Shown: one piece after another, positions 31,271 through 40,254 of the stretch
How positions within the stretch are numbered: the first letter of the stretch is position 1
Layout of the letters: every line of letters begins with the position of its first letter
From: Zeimonas sp039807785
GTDB taxonomy: Bacteria; Pseudomonadota; Gammaproteobacteria; Burkholderiales; Burkholderiaceae_E
DNA length: 43,796 nt
Assembly (NCBI GenBank): GCA_039807785.1
Contig: JBDHRX010000007.1
Coordinates: 1 to 43,796, forward strand
Reading direction: 5' to 3'
Position numbers and translations under genes: made by a program
The notes under the pieces: model-generated
Told to the model about the DNA's origin: nothing
Database searches by the model: none
What the model saw: the letters and a program-made list of their open reading frames with translations, nothing else

Positions 31271-32959
31271 CTAGGGGTAGAACAGGATGACCGAATAGCC
31301 GGCCGGCTGGAGATCGTCGGCCGCCAGGGCGAGCCGCACCGGCCATTCGGCGCGCGCAGGCAGCGCCGCGCCGCCGCCCGCCTCGCGCAGGTAGTCCTGC
31401 GGATCGAGCACCTTGCGGACCAGCACCCGGTTGGACGCGTCGGTGAGCGTGAGCTGCATCGACGGCCACTGCACGCCGTAGTCGGCGCGGTTTCGCAGCA
31501 GCGCCGACATCGCGAGCACGCCGGGCGCATCCGAGGCCTGGAGCTCGAACGACTCGATGGTGAGCGATTCGAGGTCGCGCGGCGGGTCGACGCGCAGCCC
31601 GAACGGCGCGAGCGCCGTCGAGATCGCCGGCGCCAGGGCCGGCAGACGCGCGGCGATCATCGAGCGCTGCGCGATCGCCCATTGCGCGCCGAGCAGCACG
31701 ACCAGTACCGCGGCGGCGACCAGGGCGATCGGGCCGTGCCGGTCGACGAAGCCTACGCCCCGGCGCCCCGACGAGAAGTAGTCGATCGCCGATTCGCCGT
31801 CGTCGAGGGCGCCCGCCGCGTCGGCGGGACCGGGATCGGGGGCGCGCGTGCGCGTCTCCGGCGCGTCGGCCGCACGCGCCCCGTGCGCCCCGTGCGCGGA
31901 GCCGTCGTGCTCGCCGGGCGCGCCGTCGCGAAGCAGCGTTCGCGCGCCAGCGGCGTCGTCGCCCAGGTCGGCGTAGGAGAAATCGGCCGGAGTGGTCGCG
32001 GTCAGCGACTCGATGTCCCGGGGACCGTCGTGGGCGACGAGGGCCTCGTCGCCCCAGGCGACGATCGCCTCCTCGCGTTCCTCCGCAGCCAGGTCTCGCA
32101 GTGCCTCCTGCATTGCGGCCGCCGCCGCTGCGTCTTCCGCGCAGCCGGCGTCGTCGCGCGCTGCCCCGGCGGCGCTTTCCGGCGCAGTGTCGCCGTGCGC
32201 GGCCGCCGCGCCGGCCTCCGCTTCCGCGTCGGGTTCCATCGATGCGCGATCGGGCGATGCCGCCGTGCTCGCCGCTTCCTCGGCGCGCGCCGCCCCGCTC
32301 GCTGCTTCCCCGCCGAGCGCCGTGCCTCCGTCGATCGCCGCGCTTTCGTCGATCGTCCCGCCGCGGCCGATCGCCGTGTCTGCGTCGAGCACCGTGTCTG
32401 CGTCGTCGTCCAGACCCGCGTCGTCGAAGCGCGCCTCGCCGGCGTCCACGCCGTCCGGGCCCGAGCCGTCCGAATTCGTGCCGTCGGAACTCGCGCCGTC
32501 AGAACTCGCGTGGCCGGAGCCCCTCTCCTCCGGTCCCGAGCCTTCGAGACGGCCGGTCGTGCCGCCCGGGGTGTCCGACAGCGACATGGCGGGCAGCAGG
32601 TCCGGGGGCACCGCCAGCAGCAGGTCGAGCTCGGAAGCGCCGGCCGGGATGTCACCCGGCGGTGGGGCCGGGGCCGGATCTTCCGGCATGCCGGCCAGGA
32701 GCCCCTCCGGCAGGAAGAACGCGGTCTTCAGGTCGTCGCCGCCGGTCTCGACTTCGTGGGGCGCGACCGGCCCGCCTCGTGCGGATCCGCCATGGTCCGT
32801 CGCGCGTCGCCGCGATTCGTCGACGTAGCGCAGGAAGTCGATGCCCGAGAACACGTGCTGGCACGAACCGCAGCGCACGAGGCCGCGGCGCAGCTTCAAC
32901 TGGTCCGGGACCACCTTGAAACTGGTCTTGCACTGGGGGCAGGTCGTCGCGAGCGCCAT
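31271..32959 (-). CDS. Zinc-ribbon and DUF3426 domain membrane protein
   Basis: 562-residue protein. The N-terminal MJ0042-type zinc ribbon has Cys7, Cys10, Cys30 and Cys33 (CPQC...CGSC). Residues about 45-405 are a low-complexity, acidic Asp/Ala/Gly/Ser linker with short repeats such as SSDG-type pentapeptides. A membrane helix (IALVAAAVLVVLLGAQWAI, about 408-429) is followed by a DUF3426 domain that would be periplasmic. Function unknown; the gene commonly follows prmA in betaproteobacteria. The linker is much longer than in family members I know (usually 250-450 residues overall), apparently enlarged by 15- and 18-bp tandem duplications. It starts at ATG 32959. Confidence 0.82.
   Translation of the reverse strand: MALATTCPQCKTSFKVVPDQLKLRRGLVRCGSCQHVFSGIDFLRYVDESRRRATDHGGSARGGPVAPHEVETGGDDLKTAFFLPEGLLAGMPEDPAPAPPPGDIPAGASELDLLLAVPPDLLPAMSLSDTPGGTTGRLEGSGPEERGSGHASSDGASSDGTNSDGSGPDGVDAGEARFDDAGLDDDADTVLDADTAIGRGGTIDESAAIDGGTALGGEAASGAARAEEAASTAASPDRASMEPDAEAEAGAAAAHGDTAPESAAGAARDDAGCAEDAAAAAAMQEALRDLAAEEREEAIVAWGDEALVAHDGPRDIESLTATTPADFSYADLGDDAAGARTLLRDGAPGEHDGSAHGAHGARAADAPETRTRAPDPGPADAAGALDDGESAIDYFSSGRRGVGFVDRHGPIALVAAAVLVVLLGAQWAIAQRSMIAARLPALAPAISTALAPFGLRVDPPRDLESLTIESFELQASDAPGVLAMSALLRNRADYGVQWPSMQLTLTDASNRVLVRKVLDPQDYLREAGGGAALPARAEWPVRLALAADDLQPAGYSVILFYP
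32465..32509. repeat. 15-bp tandem repeat inside the DUF3426 gene linker
   Basis: Three 15-bp units beginning GCCGTC (GCCGTCCGAATTCGT, GCCGTCGGAACTCGC, GCCGTCAGAACTCGC), encoding SSDG-like pentapeptides on the minus strand. Confidence 0.65.
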
Positions 32960-33013
32960 CGATGTCGGAAAGTCAGCGGCGGGTGCGCGCGAGCGGCGCG
33001 CCGGCGGGTCCGA

Positions 33014-33934
33014 TCATGACCGGCGCACGCCCGCGAGACAAGTCCAGCCGTCGAGCGAGCGCCAGGCCTCGAGCGCGATGTCCGGATAGCAGGCGGCGAT
33101 CTCGGCCGCCTGCCGGTCGAGCAGGCCCGCGAGCACCAGCCGGCCGCCCGGCGCCACCAGTGCCGAGAGCAGCGGCGCGAGCAGGCGCAGCGGATTGGCC
33201 AGGATGTTCGCGAGGACCACGTCGGCGGGCTCGGGCCGGGCGGCGGCGGTGCTTCGCACGTCGAGCGTCACGCCGTTGACGCGCGCGTTGCTGCGCGTGC
33301 TCTCGAGCGCCTGGGGATCGATGTCGATCGCGCAGATCCGCGCCGCCCCCAACCGTGCCGCGGCGATCGCGAGGATCCCCGAGCCGCAGCCGTAGTCGAC
33401 GACGCGCTCGCCGCCGCGCAGGTGCCCGTCGAGCCATTCGAGGCACAGCCGCGTGGTCGGATGGCTGCCGGTGCCGAAGGCGAGCCCCGGGTCGAGCACG
33501 ATCGCGTGCCGGCCGTCGACCGAGGGGCGGACCCGCGCGGCGCCCCCGTCTTCCGGCAGATGCCACGACGGCGTGATCCACAGCCGGCGCCCGACCGGAA
33601 TCGGCGTGAACTGCGCCTGCGTGGCCTGCACCCAGTCCTGGTCCGGAATCGCGCGCAGCTCGAAGCGCGGCGGCGGATCGCGCGCCAGCAGCGCGCCGGC
33701 GCGGGCGAGCAGCGCCGCCGCATCGGTGCCGGCATCGACCAGCGCCGCCAGCCGGGTGCGCGTCCAGCCGCTCGCCGGCACGGGCTCGCCGGGCTCGCCG
33801 AAGAGCGGCGCTTCGTCCGGCGACTCGGCATCGGCGTCCTCGGCCTGCACCGATGCCGCGCCGGCTTCGAGCAGCGCGTCGGACCATGCGTCGACCGCCT
33901 CGCGCTCGACGACGAAGACGATCTCGGACCACAT
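33014..33934 (-). CDS. prmA: Ribosomal protein L11 methyltransferase
   Basis: 306-residue SAM-dependent enzyme that trimethylates ribosomal protein L11. The N-terminal substrate domain (MWSEIVFVVEREAVDAWSDALLEAGAASV) is joined by a linker to the Rossmann methyltransferase domain. The latter has LDPGLAFGTGSHPTT, motif I VDYGCGSGILAIAAARLG, acidic AIDIDPQA and motif IV NILANPL. Members add up to nine methyl groups to L11; loss has little growth effect in E. coli. It lies 42 bp after accC in the leftward run. Confidence 0.95.
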   Translation of the reverse strand: MWSEIVFVVEREAVDAWSDALLEAGAASVQAEDADAESPDEAPLFGEPGEPVPASGWTRTRLAALVDAGTDAAALLARAGALLARDPPPRFELRAIPDQDWVQATQAQFTPIPVGRRLWITPSWHLPEDGGAARVRPSVDGRHAIVLDPGLAFGTGSHPTTRLCLEWLDGHLRGGERVVDYGCGSGILAIAAARLGAARICAIDIDPQALESTRSNARVNGVTLDVRSTAAARPEPADVVLANILANPLRLLAPLLSALVAPGGRLVLAGLLDRQAAEIAACYPDIALEAWRSLDGWTCLAGVRRS

Positions 33935-33976
33935 CGGCGTCGTGTCCGCGACGATCCCGTGCTGCTCCGGAGGCCC

Positions 33977-35326
33977 TCAGGCCTCGCGCAGCGCGAGCTT
34001 CTGCTCGAGGTAGTGGATCGAGGTGCCGCCGGTGACGAAGCGGGCGTCGGCCAGCAGCTCGCGGTGCAGCGCCAGGTTGGTCTGGATCCCCTCGATCGCC
34101 ATCTCGGACAGCGCGATGCGCATGCGCCGGATCGCCTGGTCGCGCGTGTCGCCGTAGGCGAGCACCTTGGCGATCATCGAGTCGTAGTAGGGGGGGACGA
34201 AATAATTGGCGTAGGCGTGCGAGTCGACCCGGATCCCCGGACCCCCGGGCGGATGCCACGCGGTGATCCGGCCGGGCGACGGCGTGAAACGGTACGGATC
34301 CTCGGCGTTGATCCGGCACTCGATCGCGTGGCCCTTGATCACGATGTCGCGCTGCCGGAACCGCAGCTTCTCGCCCGCGGCGATGCGGATCTGCTCCTGC
34401 ACGATGTCGATGCCGGTGATCAGCTCGGTGACCGGGTGCTCGACCTGGACCCGGGTGTTCATCTCGATGAAGTAGAACTCGCCGTTCTCGAACAGGAACT
34501 CGAAGGTGCCCGCGCCGCGGTAGCCGATCTTGCGGCAGGCGTCGGCGCAGCGCGCGCCGATCCGGTCGAGCAGGCGCCGGCTGATCCCCGGAGCTGGTCC
34601 TTCCTCGATGATCTTCTGGTGCCGGCGCTGCATCGAGCAGTCGCGCTCGCCGAGGTAGACCGCGCTGCGGTATTCGTCGGCCAGCACCTGGATCTCGATG
34701 TGGCGCGGGTTCTCGAGGAACTTCTCGAGGTAGACCGACGGGTTGTTGAAGGCGGCCTGGGCTTCCGCGCGCGTCATCGCCACCGCGTTGGGCAGCGCCG
34801 CCTCGGTGTGCACCACGCGCATCCCGCGCCCGCCGCCGCCGCCGGCGGCCTTGATGATCACCGGGTAGCCCACGCCGCGCGCGATGCGCAGCACTTCCTT
34901 CGGGTCCTCGGGCAGGGCGCCTTCCGACCCGGGGACCACCGGGACCCCGGCCTTGGTCATCGCCTCCTTGGCCGAGACCTTGTCGCCCATCAGCCGGATC
35001 GATTCGGGCCGCGGCCCGATGAAGACGAACCCGCTCTTCTCGACGCGCTCGGCGAAGTCGGCGTTCTCCGACAGGAAGCCGTAGCCCGGATGGATCGCCT
35101 CGGCGTCGGTGACCTCGGCCGCGCTGATGATCGCCGGCACGTTCAGATAGCTGTCGCGCGATGCCGGCGGGCCGATGCAGACCGATTCGTCGGCGAGCTT
35201 CACGTACTTCGCCTCGGTGTCGGCCTGCGAGTGCACCACCACCGTCTTGATGCCGAGCTCGCGGCAGGCCCGCTGGATGCGCAGGGCGATCTCGCCGCGA
35301 TTGGCGATCAGCAGCTTCTCGAACAT
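33977..35326 (-). CDS. accC: Acetyl-CoA carboxylase, biotin carboxylase subunit
   Basis: 449-residue ATP-grasp enzyme that carboxylates biotin on AccB, the first half-reaction of malonyl-CoA formation. N-terminal MFEKLLIANRGEIALRIQRACRELG, the glycine-rich ATP lid KAAGGGGGRGMRVV, the metal/ATP motif FIEMNTRVQVEHPVTE and catalytic IECRINAEDP are all present. The length equals that of E. coli AccC. It starts one base after the accB stop, the conserved accBC arrangement. Confidence 0.98.
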   Translation of the reverse strand: MFEKLLIANRGEIALRIQRACRELGIKTVVVHSQADTEAKYVKLADESVCIGPPASRDSYLNVPAIISAAEVTDAEAIHPGYGFLSENADFAERVEKSGFVFIGPRPESIRLMGDKVSAKEAMTKAGVPVVPGSEGALPEDPKEVLRIARGVGYPVIIKAAGGGGGRGMRVVHTEAALPNAVAMTRAEAQAAFNNPSVYLEKFLENPRHIEIQVLADEYRSAVYLGERDCSMQRRHQKIIEEGPAPGISRRLLDRIGARCADACRKIGYRGAGTFEFLFENGEFYFIEMNTRVQVEHPVTELITGIDIVQEQIRIAAGEKLRFRQRDIVIKGHAIECRINAEDPYRFTPSPGRITAWHPPGGPGIRVDSHAYANYFVPPYYDSMIAKVLAYGDTRDQAIRRMRIALSEMAIEGIQTNLALHRELLADARFVTGGTSIHYLEQKLALREA

Positions 35327-35327
35327 G

Positions 35328-35783
<456 letters not shown>

Positions 35784-35787
35784 GGAA

Positions 35788-36297
35788 TCAGCCTTTCCTG
35801 GGAGCGCCCGGTTGCGGCGCGGGGGCGCCGGCGCGCAGCGATTCGATCGCTGCCTGCACGGCGAGCCGGTACCCGATCGGACCGAGCCCGGCGATGACGC
35901 CGGTCGCGAGGTCGGACAGGTACGAGTGGTGTCGGAACGCCTCGCGGCGATGGATGTTGGACAGGTGGACTTCGATGAACGGCACCGCCACCGCCGCCAG
36001 CGCGTCGCGCAGCGCGACGCTGGTATGGGTGAAGGCGGCCGGGTTGATGACGATGAAGCCCACGCCGGCGGACGGCGCCGCCTGGATGCGGTCGACCAGG
36101 ATGCCCTCGTGGTTCGACTGGAAGGATTCGAGCCGGCATCCCTGCGCCCTGGCCAGGTCCGCCAGCTCGGCGTCGATCTCGGGCAGCGTGCGGGTCCCGT
36201 AGTGGCCGGGCTCTCGCGATCCGAGCAGGTTCAGGTTGGGCCCATGCAGGACCCAGACCAGCTTCGGCGCAGACGGATTGTCGTGATTTTGGCGCAA
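35788..36297 (-). CDS. aroQ: 3-dehydroquinate dehydratase, type II
   Basis: 169-residue dodecamer-forming dehydroquinase of the shikimate pathway. Family signature VLHGPNLNLLGSREPGHYG has catalytic Arg28 and Tyr33. INPAAFTHTS (Asn86) and EVHLSNIHRREAFRHHS (His111) complete the active site. The first possible start in frame is TTG 36297 (MRQNHDNPSAPKLVW); no ATG or GTG exists before the signature. It has no clear SD, so the true start is uncertain. A GTATAAAG box upstream (about 36327-36334, minus) may give it its own promoter separate from tlpA. About 20 residues of C-terminal tail are Pro/Ala-rich. Confidence 0.93.
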   Translation of the reverse strand: MRQNHDNPSAPKLVWVLHGPNLNLLGSREPGHYGTRTLPEIDAELADLARAQGCRLESFQSNHEGILVDRIQAAPSAGVGFIVINPAAFTHTSVALRDALAAVAVPFIEVHLSNIHRREAFRHHSYLSDLATGVIAGLGPIGYRLAVQAAIESLRAGAPAPQPGAPRKG

Positions 36298-36337
36298 TTG
36301 ATCGCAATAGAGCGAAGTTGTGCGCCTTTATACGCTC

Positions 36338-36351
36338 GTTTTCTTGAAAAC
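36338..36351. promoter_or_regulatory. AT-rich inverted repeat between tlpA and aroQ
   Basis: GTTTTC-TT-GAAAAC, perfect 6-bp arms, in an 85-bp AT-rich gap. It lies just upstream of a minus-strand TATAAA box, suggesting a promoter region for aroQ-accB-accC. Confidence 0.35.
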
Positions 36352-36382
36352 ACCAGCGCCCGCATCGGCGCCGGGGCGTCGC

Positions 36383-36910
36383 TCAGAGGACGCGGAGCAC
36401 CGCCTCGCGCAGCGCGGCGGTCTGGAAGCGGCCCAGCATGCGCCAGGCGATCCGGCCGTTGCGGTCGAGGAGCACCGTGAACGGCAAGGCGCCGGCCGTG
36501 TTGCCGAACCGGCGCACCAGTTCGAGGCCGCTGGTTCCGGCGACCAGCAAAGGATAACTCATTGGCGTCTTGCGCGAAAATTGGGCGATGTTGGAGGCCG
36601 AATCGATGCCGATGCCAACGATGCGCAGGCCGCGGCCGCGGAACTCGCCGTCGAATGCGCTGAGCTCGGGCATTTCCTCGATGCAGGGCGGGCACCAGGT
36701 GGCCCAGAAATTGACGAGGGTCGGCTGGCCGCGCAGGGCGGCCAGGGCGATCGGCTCGCCCGCCGCGTCGGGCAGCGTGAGCGCATGCATCTGCGCCACC
36801 GCGGCGCTGTCGGCATCGCCGATCGCGTAGCGCCGCGCGGCGACCCAGGCACCGAGGCCGCCGAAGGCGAACGCCAGGCTGCCGAACGCGAGCCAGCGCC
36901 GGCGCGTCAT
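36383..36910 (-). CDS. TlpA-like thiol-disulfide oxidoreductase
   Basis: 175-residue thioredoxin-fold protein with an N-terminal membrane anchor or signal (WLAFGSLAFAFGGLGAWVAA, residues 6-25), so periplasmic. The redox motif is WCPPC (Cys73 and Cys76), within LVNFWATWCPPCIEEMPEL, and the cis-Pro loop GALPFTVLLD. TlpA/ResA-type proteins reduce or isomerise disulfides, often for cytochrome c assembly. ATG 36910 overlaps the stop of the upstream gene (ATGA), indicating coupling. Specific role not determinable. Confidence 0.9.
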   Translation of the reverse strand: MTRRRWLAFGSLAFAFGGLGAWVAARRYAIGDADSAAVAQMHALTLPDAAGEPIALAALRGQPTLVNFWATWCPPCIEEMPELSAFDGEFRGRGLRIVGIGIDSASNIAQFSRKTPMSYPLLVAGTSGLELVRRFGNTAGALPFTVLLDRNGRIAWRMLGRFQTAALREAVLRVL

Positions 36911-37497
36911 GCCGCGGCCTCGAGGCGCCCGAGCAGCGCTTCGCGGTCGCCCCGCTCGGCGCCCGAGGGCCCCGCCCGGAGGGCGCCGCGCAGGTCGTCC
37001 TGGCCGTAGAGCGTCAGGAGGACCGGCGCCGCGTCGAGGTAGAACGCGATCGCCTCGACCTCGGCGCCGCCGCGGAAATGCGGCACGGTCGAGACCGCGT
37101 AGTCGATGCCGTCGTTCAGCAGGGCGATCTCGACCTCCTTCGGGTCGTCGTGGAACAACTGCAGGTGGATCGGCGCATGCTCGGCGACGACGCCCTTCCA
37201 GACGGCGCCGGTCAGGTACGGCTGGAATGCCCGCAGCCGCTGCATCAGCGTCGCCGCCGTGCGCCGGCGCTGCGCGACGCGCGCCGCGTGTCCGGCGTCG
37301 AACAGCTCGAGATGCTCGCGCAGCGCGGCGTCGACCTCGTCGTTGTCGGGGATCGCGCCGCGCGGCACCGGCGCGTCGCCGAGGACCTGGCGCAGCGCCT
37401 TGCGCTTGGCGCTGGCGTAATCGTGGCCGGCATCGGCGATCAGCTGCGCCGCGACCGCGGCAAGCTCCAGGCGCAGTGAATCGGGGATTGCGTGCAT
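36907..37497 (-). CDS. Conserved hypothetical protein beside mpl
   Basis: 196-residue soluble protein I do not recognise by domain. Residues 1-45 are helical and Ala-rich (LAAVAAQLIADAGHDYASAKRKALRQVLG). The middle has a RVAQRRRTAATLMQRLRAFQPYLTGAVWKG segment. The C-terminal half has acidic residues around LQLFHDDPKEVEIALLNDGIDYAV, reminiscent of a nucleotidyltransferase-like DDxxE pattern, but I cannot confirm it. No signal peptide or membrane helix. GAGGA ribosome-binding site and a GATAAT box (37526-37521, minus) precede ATG 37497. It is coupled to tlpA and divergent from mpl by 35 bp. Confidence 0.78.
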   Translation of the reverse strand: MHAIPDSLRLELAAVAAQLIADAGHDYASAKRKALRQVLGDAPVPRGAIPDNDEVDAALREHLELFDAGHAARVAQRRRTAATLMQRLRAFQPYLTGAVWKGVVAEHAPIHLQLFHDDPKEVEIALLNDGIDYAVSTVPHFRGGAEVEAIAFYLDAAPVLLTLYGQDDLRGALRAGPSGAERGDREALLGRLEAAA

Positions 37498-37532
37498 GTC
37501 TGTAGAATCCTCGGCGCGCCATTATCGCTCCG

Positions 37533-38894
37533 ATGCATATCCACATCCTCGGCATCTGCGGCACCTTCATGGGCGGCATCGCGGCGATCGCGCGACAGGC
37601 CGGCCATCGTGTCACCGGTTGCGACGCCAACGTCTATCCCCCGATGAGCGACCAGTTGCGCGCGCTGGGGATCGAGCTCGTCGAGGGCTACGCGGCCGCG
37701 CAGCTGTCGATCGCGCCCGACCTCTGGGTGATCGGCAACGTGGTCACGCGCGGCAACCCGCTGATGGAGGCCATCCTCGATGCCCGGCAGCCGTACATCT
37801 CGGGGCCGCAATGGCTCGCGGAGCAGGTGCTGCAGGGGAAGTGGGTGCTTGCCGTTGCGGGCACCCACGGGAAGACGACCACCGCCTCGATGCTGGCCTG
37901 GATCCTCGAGGACGCCGGCCGCCGGCCGGGCTTCCTGATCGGCGGGGTGCCGGTCGACTTCCCGGTCTCGGCCCGGCTCGGCGGGAGCGAATGGTTCGTG
38001 ATCGAGGCCGACGAGTACGACACCGCCTTCTTCGACAAGCGCTCGAAGTTCGTGCACTACCGGCCGCGGACCGCGATCCTGAACAACCTCGAGTTCGATC
38101 ACGCGGACATCTTCCCCGATCTCGCGGCGATCGAGACGCAATTCCATCATCTGGTGCGCACCGTGCCGCGCACCGGCCGGCTCGTGGTGAACGCCGAGGC
38201 GCCGGCGCTCGAGCGCGTGCTGGCGCGCGGGCTGTGGAGCGAGCGCGAGGACTTCCTGGCGCCGCGGGGCTGGTGGCTCGACGCGATCGAGGAGCGCTCC
38301 GAGGCGACCGCCTTCGACGTGCATCACGCCGGCCGCCGCCTGGGCCGCTGCACGCTGGCGCTGCCGGGCCGGCACAGCCGGGCGAACGCGCTGGCCGCGA
38401 TCGCCGCCGCGCATCACGCCGGGGTCGAGCCGGCCCGGGCGATCGAGGCGCTGGACCGCTTCGGGGGCGTCAGGCGCCGGCTCGAACTGCGCGGACGCGC
38501 CGGCGGGGTGGCGGTCATCGACGATTTCGCGCACCACCCGACGGCGATCGCGACGACGCTGGGCGGGCTGCGCGACCGGCTCGGCGCCGCGGCGCGGATT
38601 CTGGCGGTGCTCGAGCCGCGCTCGAACACGATGAAGCTGGGCGCCATGGCGGCGCAACTGCCGGCGAGCCTGGAAGCCGCGGACCGCGTGTTCTGCTACA
38701 GCGGCGGGCTCGGCTGGGACGTGGGTGCCGCGCTGGCGCCGCTGGGTGCGCGGGTCCGGGTCGAGGCCGAGCTCGAGCGGCTGGTGTCGGCGATCGTCGC
38801 CGATGCGCGTCCCGGCGACACGGTCCTGGTGATGAGCAACGGCGGCTTCGGCGGAATCCACCAGCGACTGCTCGATGCCCTGGGCGCACGCTGA
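37533..38894 (+). CDS. mpl: UDP-N-acetylmuramate:L-alanyl-gamma-D-glutamyl-meso-DAP ligase
   Basis: 453-residue Mur-family ligase for peptidoglycan recycling: it attaches the recovered tripeptide to UDP-MurNAc. N-terminal MHIHILGICGTFMGGIAAIARQAGH, ATP-binding GTHGKTTTASML, EADEYDTAFFDKRSKFVHY and FAHHPTAI are typical of Mpl rather than MurC. It functions downstream of AmpD, encoded elsewhere in this window. ATG 37533 has no Shine-Dalgarno; a CATTAT box 7 nt upstream suggests a leaderless transcript. Its 3' end overlaps the next gene by 20 bases. Confidence 0.96.
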   Translation: MHIHILGICGTFMGGIAAIARQAGHRVTGCDANVYPPMSDQLRALGIELVEGYAAAQLSIAPDLWVIGNVVTRGNPLMEAILDARQPYISGPQWLAEQVLQGKWVLAVAGTHGKTTTASMLAWILEDAGRRPGFLIGGVPVDFPVSARLGGSEWFVIEADEYDTAFFDKRSKFVHYRPRTAILNNLEFDHADIFPDLAAIETQFHHLVRTVPRTGRLVVNAEAPALERVLARGLWSEREDFLAPRGWWLDAIEERSEATAFDVHHAGRRLGRCTLALPGRHSRANALAAIAAAHHAGVEPARAIEALDRFGGVRRRLELRGRAGGVAVIDDFAHHPTAIATTLGGLRDRLGAAARILAVLEPRSNTMKLGAMAAQLPASLEAADRVFCYSGGLGWDVGAALAPLGARVRVEAELERLVSAIVADARPGDTVLVMSNGGFGGIHQRLLDALGAR

Positions 38895-39513
38895 CGCGCG
38901 GCGCCCGGCGGCGCGGCTGATCTACCTGCACGGGTTCCGCTCGTCGCCGCAGTCGTTCAAGGCGCGCCTGCTCGCGGCGCGGCTGCAGGAGCGCGGCCTG
39001 GGCGCGCGTTTCGCGTGTCCGCAGCTGCCCGCCTCGCCGGCGCGCGCGGTCGCGGAGGTGCTGGACCGGCTCGCCCCCGGCCCGGCCGACACGCTCGTCG
39101 GCAGCTCCCTGGGCGGCTACTACGCCACCTGGCTGGCCGAGCGTTGCGGCTGCCGGGCGGTGCTGCTGAATCCGGCCATCCATCCGGCGCGCGACCTCGC
39201 GGCCCATACCGGCCGGCAGCGCATGTACCACGGCGACGACTGGTTCGACTTCGAGCCGGCCTATCTCGAGGAGCTGGCCCGGATCGAGGTGGCGGGCCCG
39301 ACCCGCCTCGAGCGCTACCTGCTGGTCGCGGCCAAGGGCGACGAGCTGCTCGACTGGCGCGAGATGGTCGGGAAGTACCGCGGCGCGCCGACGATCCTGC
39401 TCGAGGGCGGCGACCACGGCCTGTCGGATTTCGCCGCGCTGGCGCAGCAGGTGATCGACTTCGCCGGCCTGGGCGAGGCAACCGGTTCGAACTCATCAGC
39501 GGAGCAGACATGA
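38875..39513 (+). CDS. YqiA family alpha/beta-hydrolase esterase
   Basis: 212-residue esterase-like alpha/beta hydrolase. LIYLHGFRSSPQSFKA supplies the oxyanion region, GSSLGGYYATWLAE the nucleophile elbow (Ser), and the C-terminal GGDHGLSDF the catalytic His. It matches the YqiA family (palmitoyl-CoA/p-nitrophenyl ester hydrolases; physiological substrate unclear). The start is ATG 38875 inside the end of mpl. Its stop overlaps the next ATG (39510), so the mpl-yqiA-fabG group is translationally coupled. Confidence 0.88.
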   Translation: MPWAHADARRPAARLIYLHGFRSSPQSFKARLLAARLQERGLGARFACPQLPASPARAVAEVLDRLAPGPADTLVGSSLGGYYATWLAERCGCRAVLLNPAIHPARDLAAHTGRQRMYHGDDWFDFEPAYLEELARIEVAGPTRLERYLLVAAKGDELLDWREMVGKYRGAPTILLEGGDHGLSDFAALAQQVIDFAGLGEATGSNSSAEQT

Positions 39514-40250
39514 GGCTGAAAGACAAGGTGGCGATCATCACCGGCGCGACGGGCGGGATCGGCATGGCGACGGCGCGCAAGTTCGCGCGCGAGGGCGCCC
39601 GCGTCGCGATCGCGGATCTCGACGCCGATCGCGTCGAGACGGCCCGCGCGGCGCTGGCCGCGACCGGCGCCGAGGCGATCGGGATCCGGCTCGACGTGAC
39701 CGACGCCGCCAGCGTCGCGGCGGCGGTCGCGACGACCCGGTCGGCCTGGGGCCGCATCGACTGCCTGGTGAACAACGCGGGCATCACCCAGGACGCGCGG
39801 CTGGTGAAGATGAGCGCCGAGCAGTTCGACCGGGTGGTCGAGGTGAACCTCAAGGGCGTGTTCCTGTGCGCGCAGGCGGTCGCCGACGTGATGATCGTCC
39901 AGGGCTCGGGGGTGATCCTGAACGCGTCGTCGGTGGTCGGGCTGTACGGCAACTTCGGCCAGACCAACTACGCTGCCACCAAGGCCGGCCTGATCGGCTT
40001 CACCAAGACCTGGGCCCGCGAGCTGGGCCCGAAGGGCGTGCGCACGGTCGTGGTCTGCCCGGGCTTCGTCGCCACGCCGATCCTCGATTCGATCCCGCCG
40101 GCGGTGATGCAGAAGATGGTCGACAAGGTGCCGCTGGGCCGGCTCGGCCAGCCCGACGAGATCGCCAACGTCTACGCTTTCCTCGCCTCCGACGAGGCCT
40201 CGTACATCAACGGGGCGGTGATCGAGGTCTCGGGCGGGATCACGCTCTAG
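39510..40250 (+). CDS. Short-chain dehydrogenase, FabG / 3-oxoacyl-ACP reductase-like
   Basis: 246-residue SDR with all classical features: NAD(P) motif GATGGIGMAT, NNAGI, catalytic Ser in LNASSVVG and Tyr-x-x-x-Lys in TNYAATKAG, and C-terminal FLASDEASYINGAVIEVSGG. Best described as a 3-ketoacyl-(ACP or CoA) reductase. It is not beside fatty-acid synthesis genes here, so it may be an accessory FabG or an acetoacetyl-CoA reductase. A 16-bp tandem-repeat array starts 4 bp after its stop. Confidence 0.9.
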   Translation: MRLKDKVAIITGATGGIGMATARKFAREGARVAIADLDADRVETARAALAATGAEAIGIRLDVTDAASVAAAVATTRSAWGRIDCLVNNAGITQDARLVKMSAEQFDRVVEVNLKGVFLCAQAVADVMIVQGSGVILNASSVVGLYGNFGQTNYAATKAGLIGFTKTWARELGPKGVRTVVVCPGFVATPILDSIPPAVMQKMVDKVPLGRLGQPDEIANVYAFLASDEASYINGAVIEVSGGITL

Positions 40251-40254
40251 CCGC

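Noticed and set aside
39481..39500. GGTTCGAA as a tRNA T-loop
   Set aside because: It lies at the end of the yqiA-like coding region, with no acceptor or anticodon arms around it.
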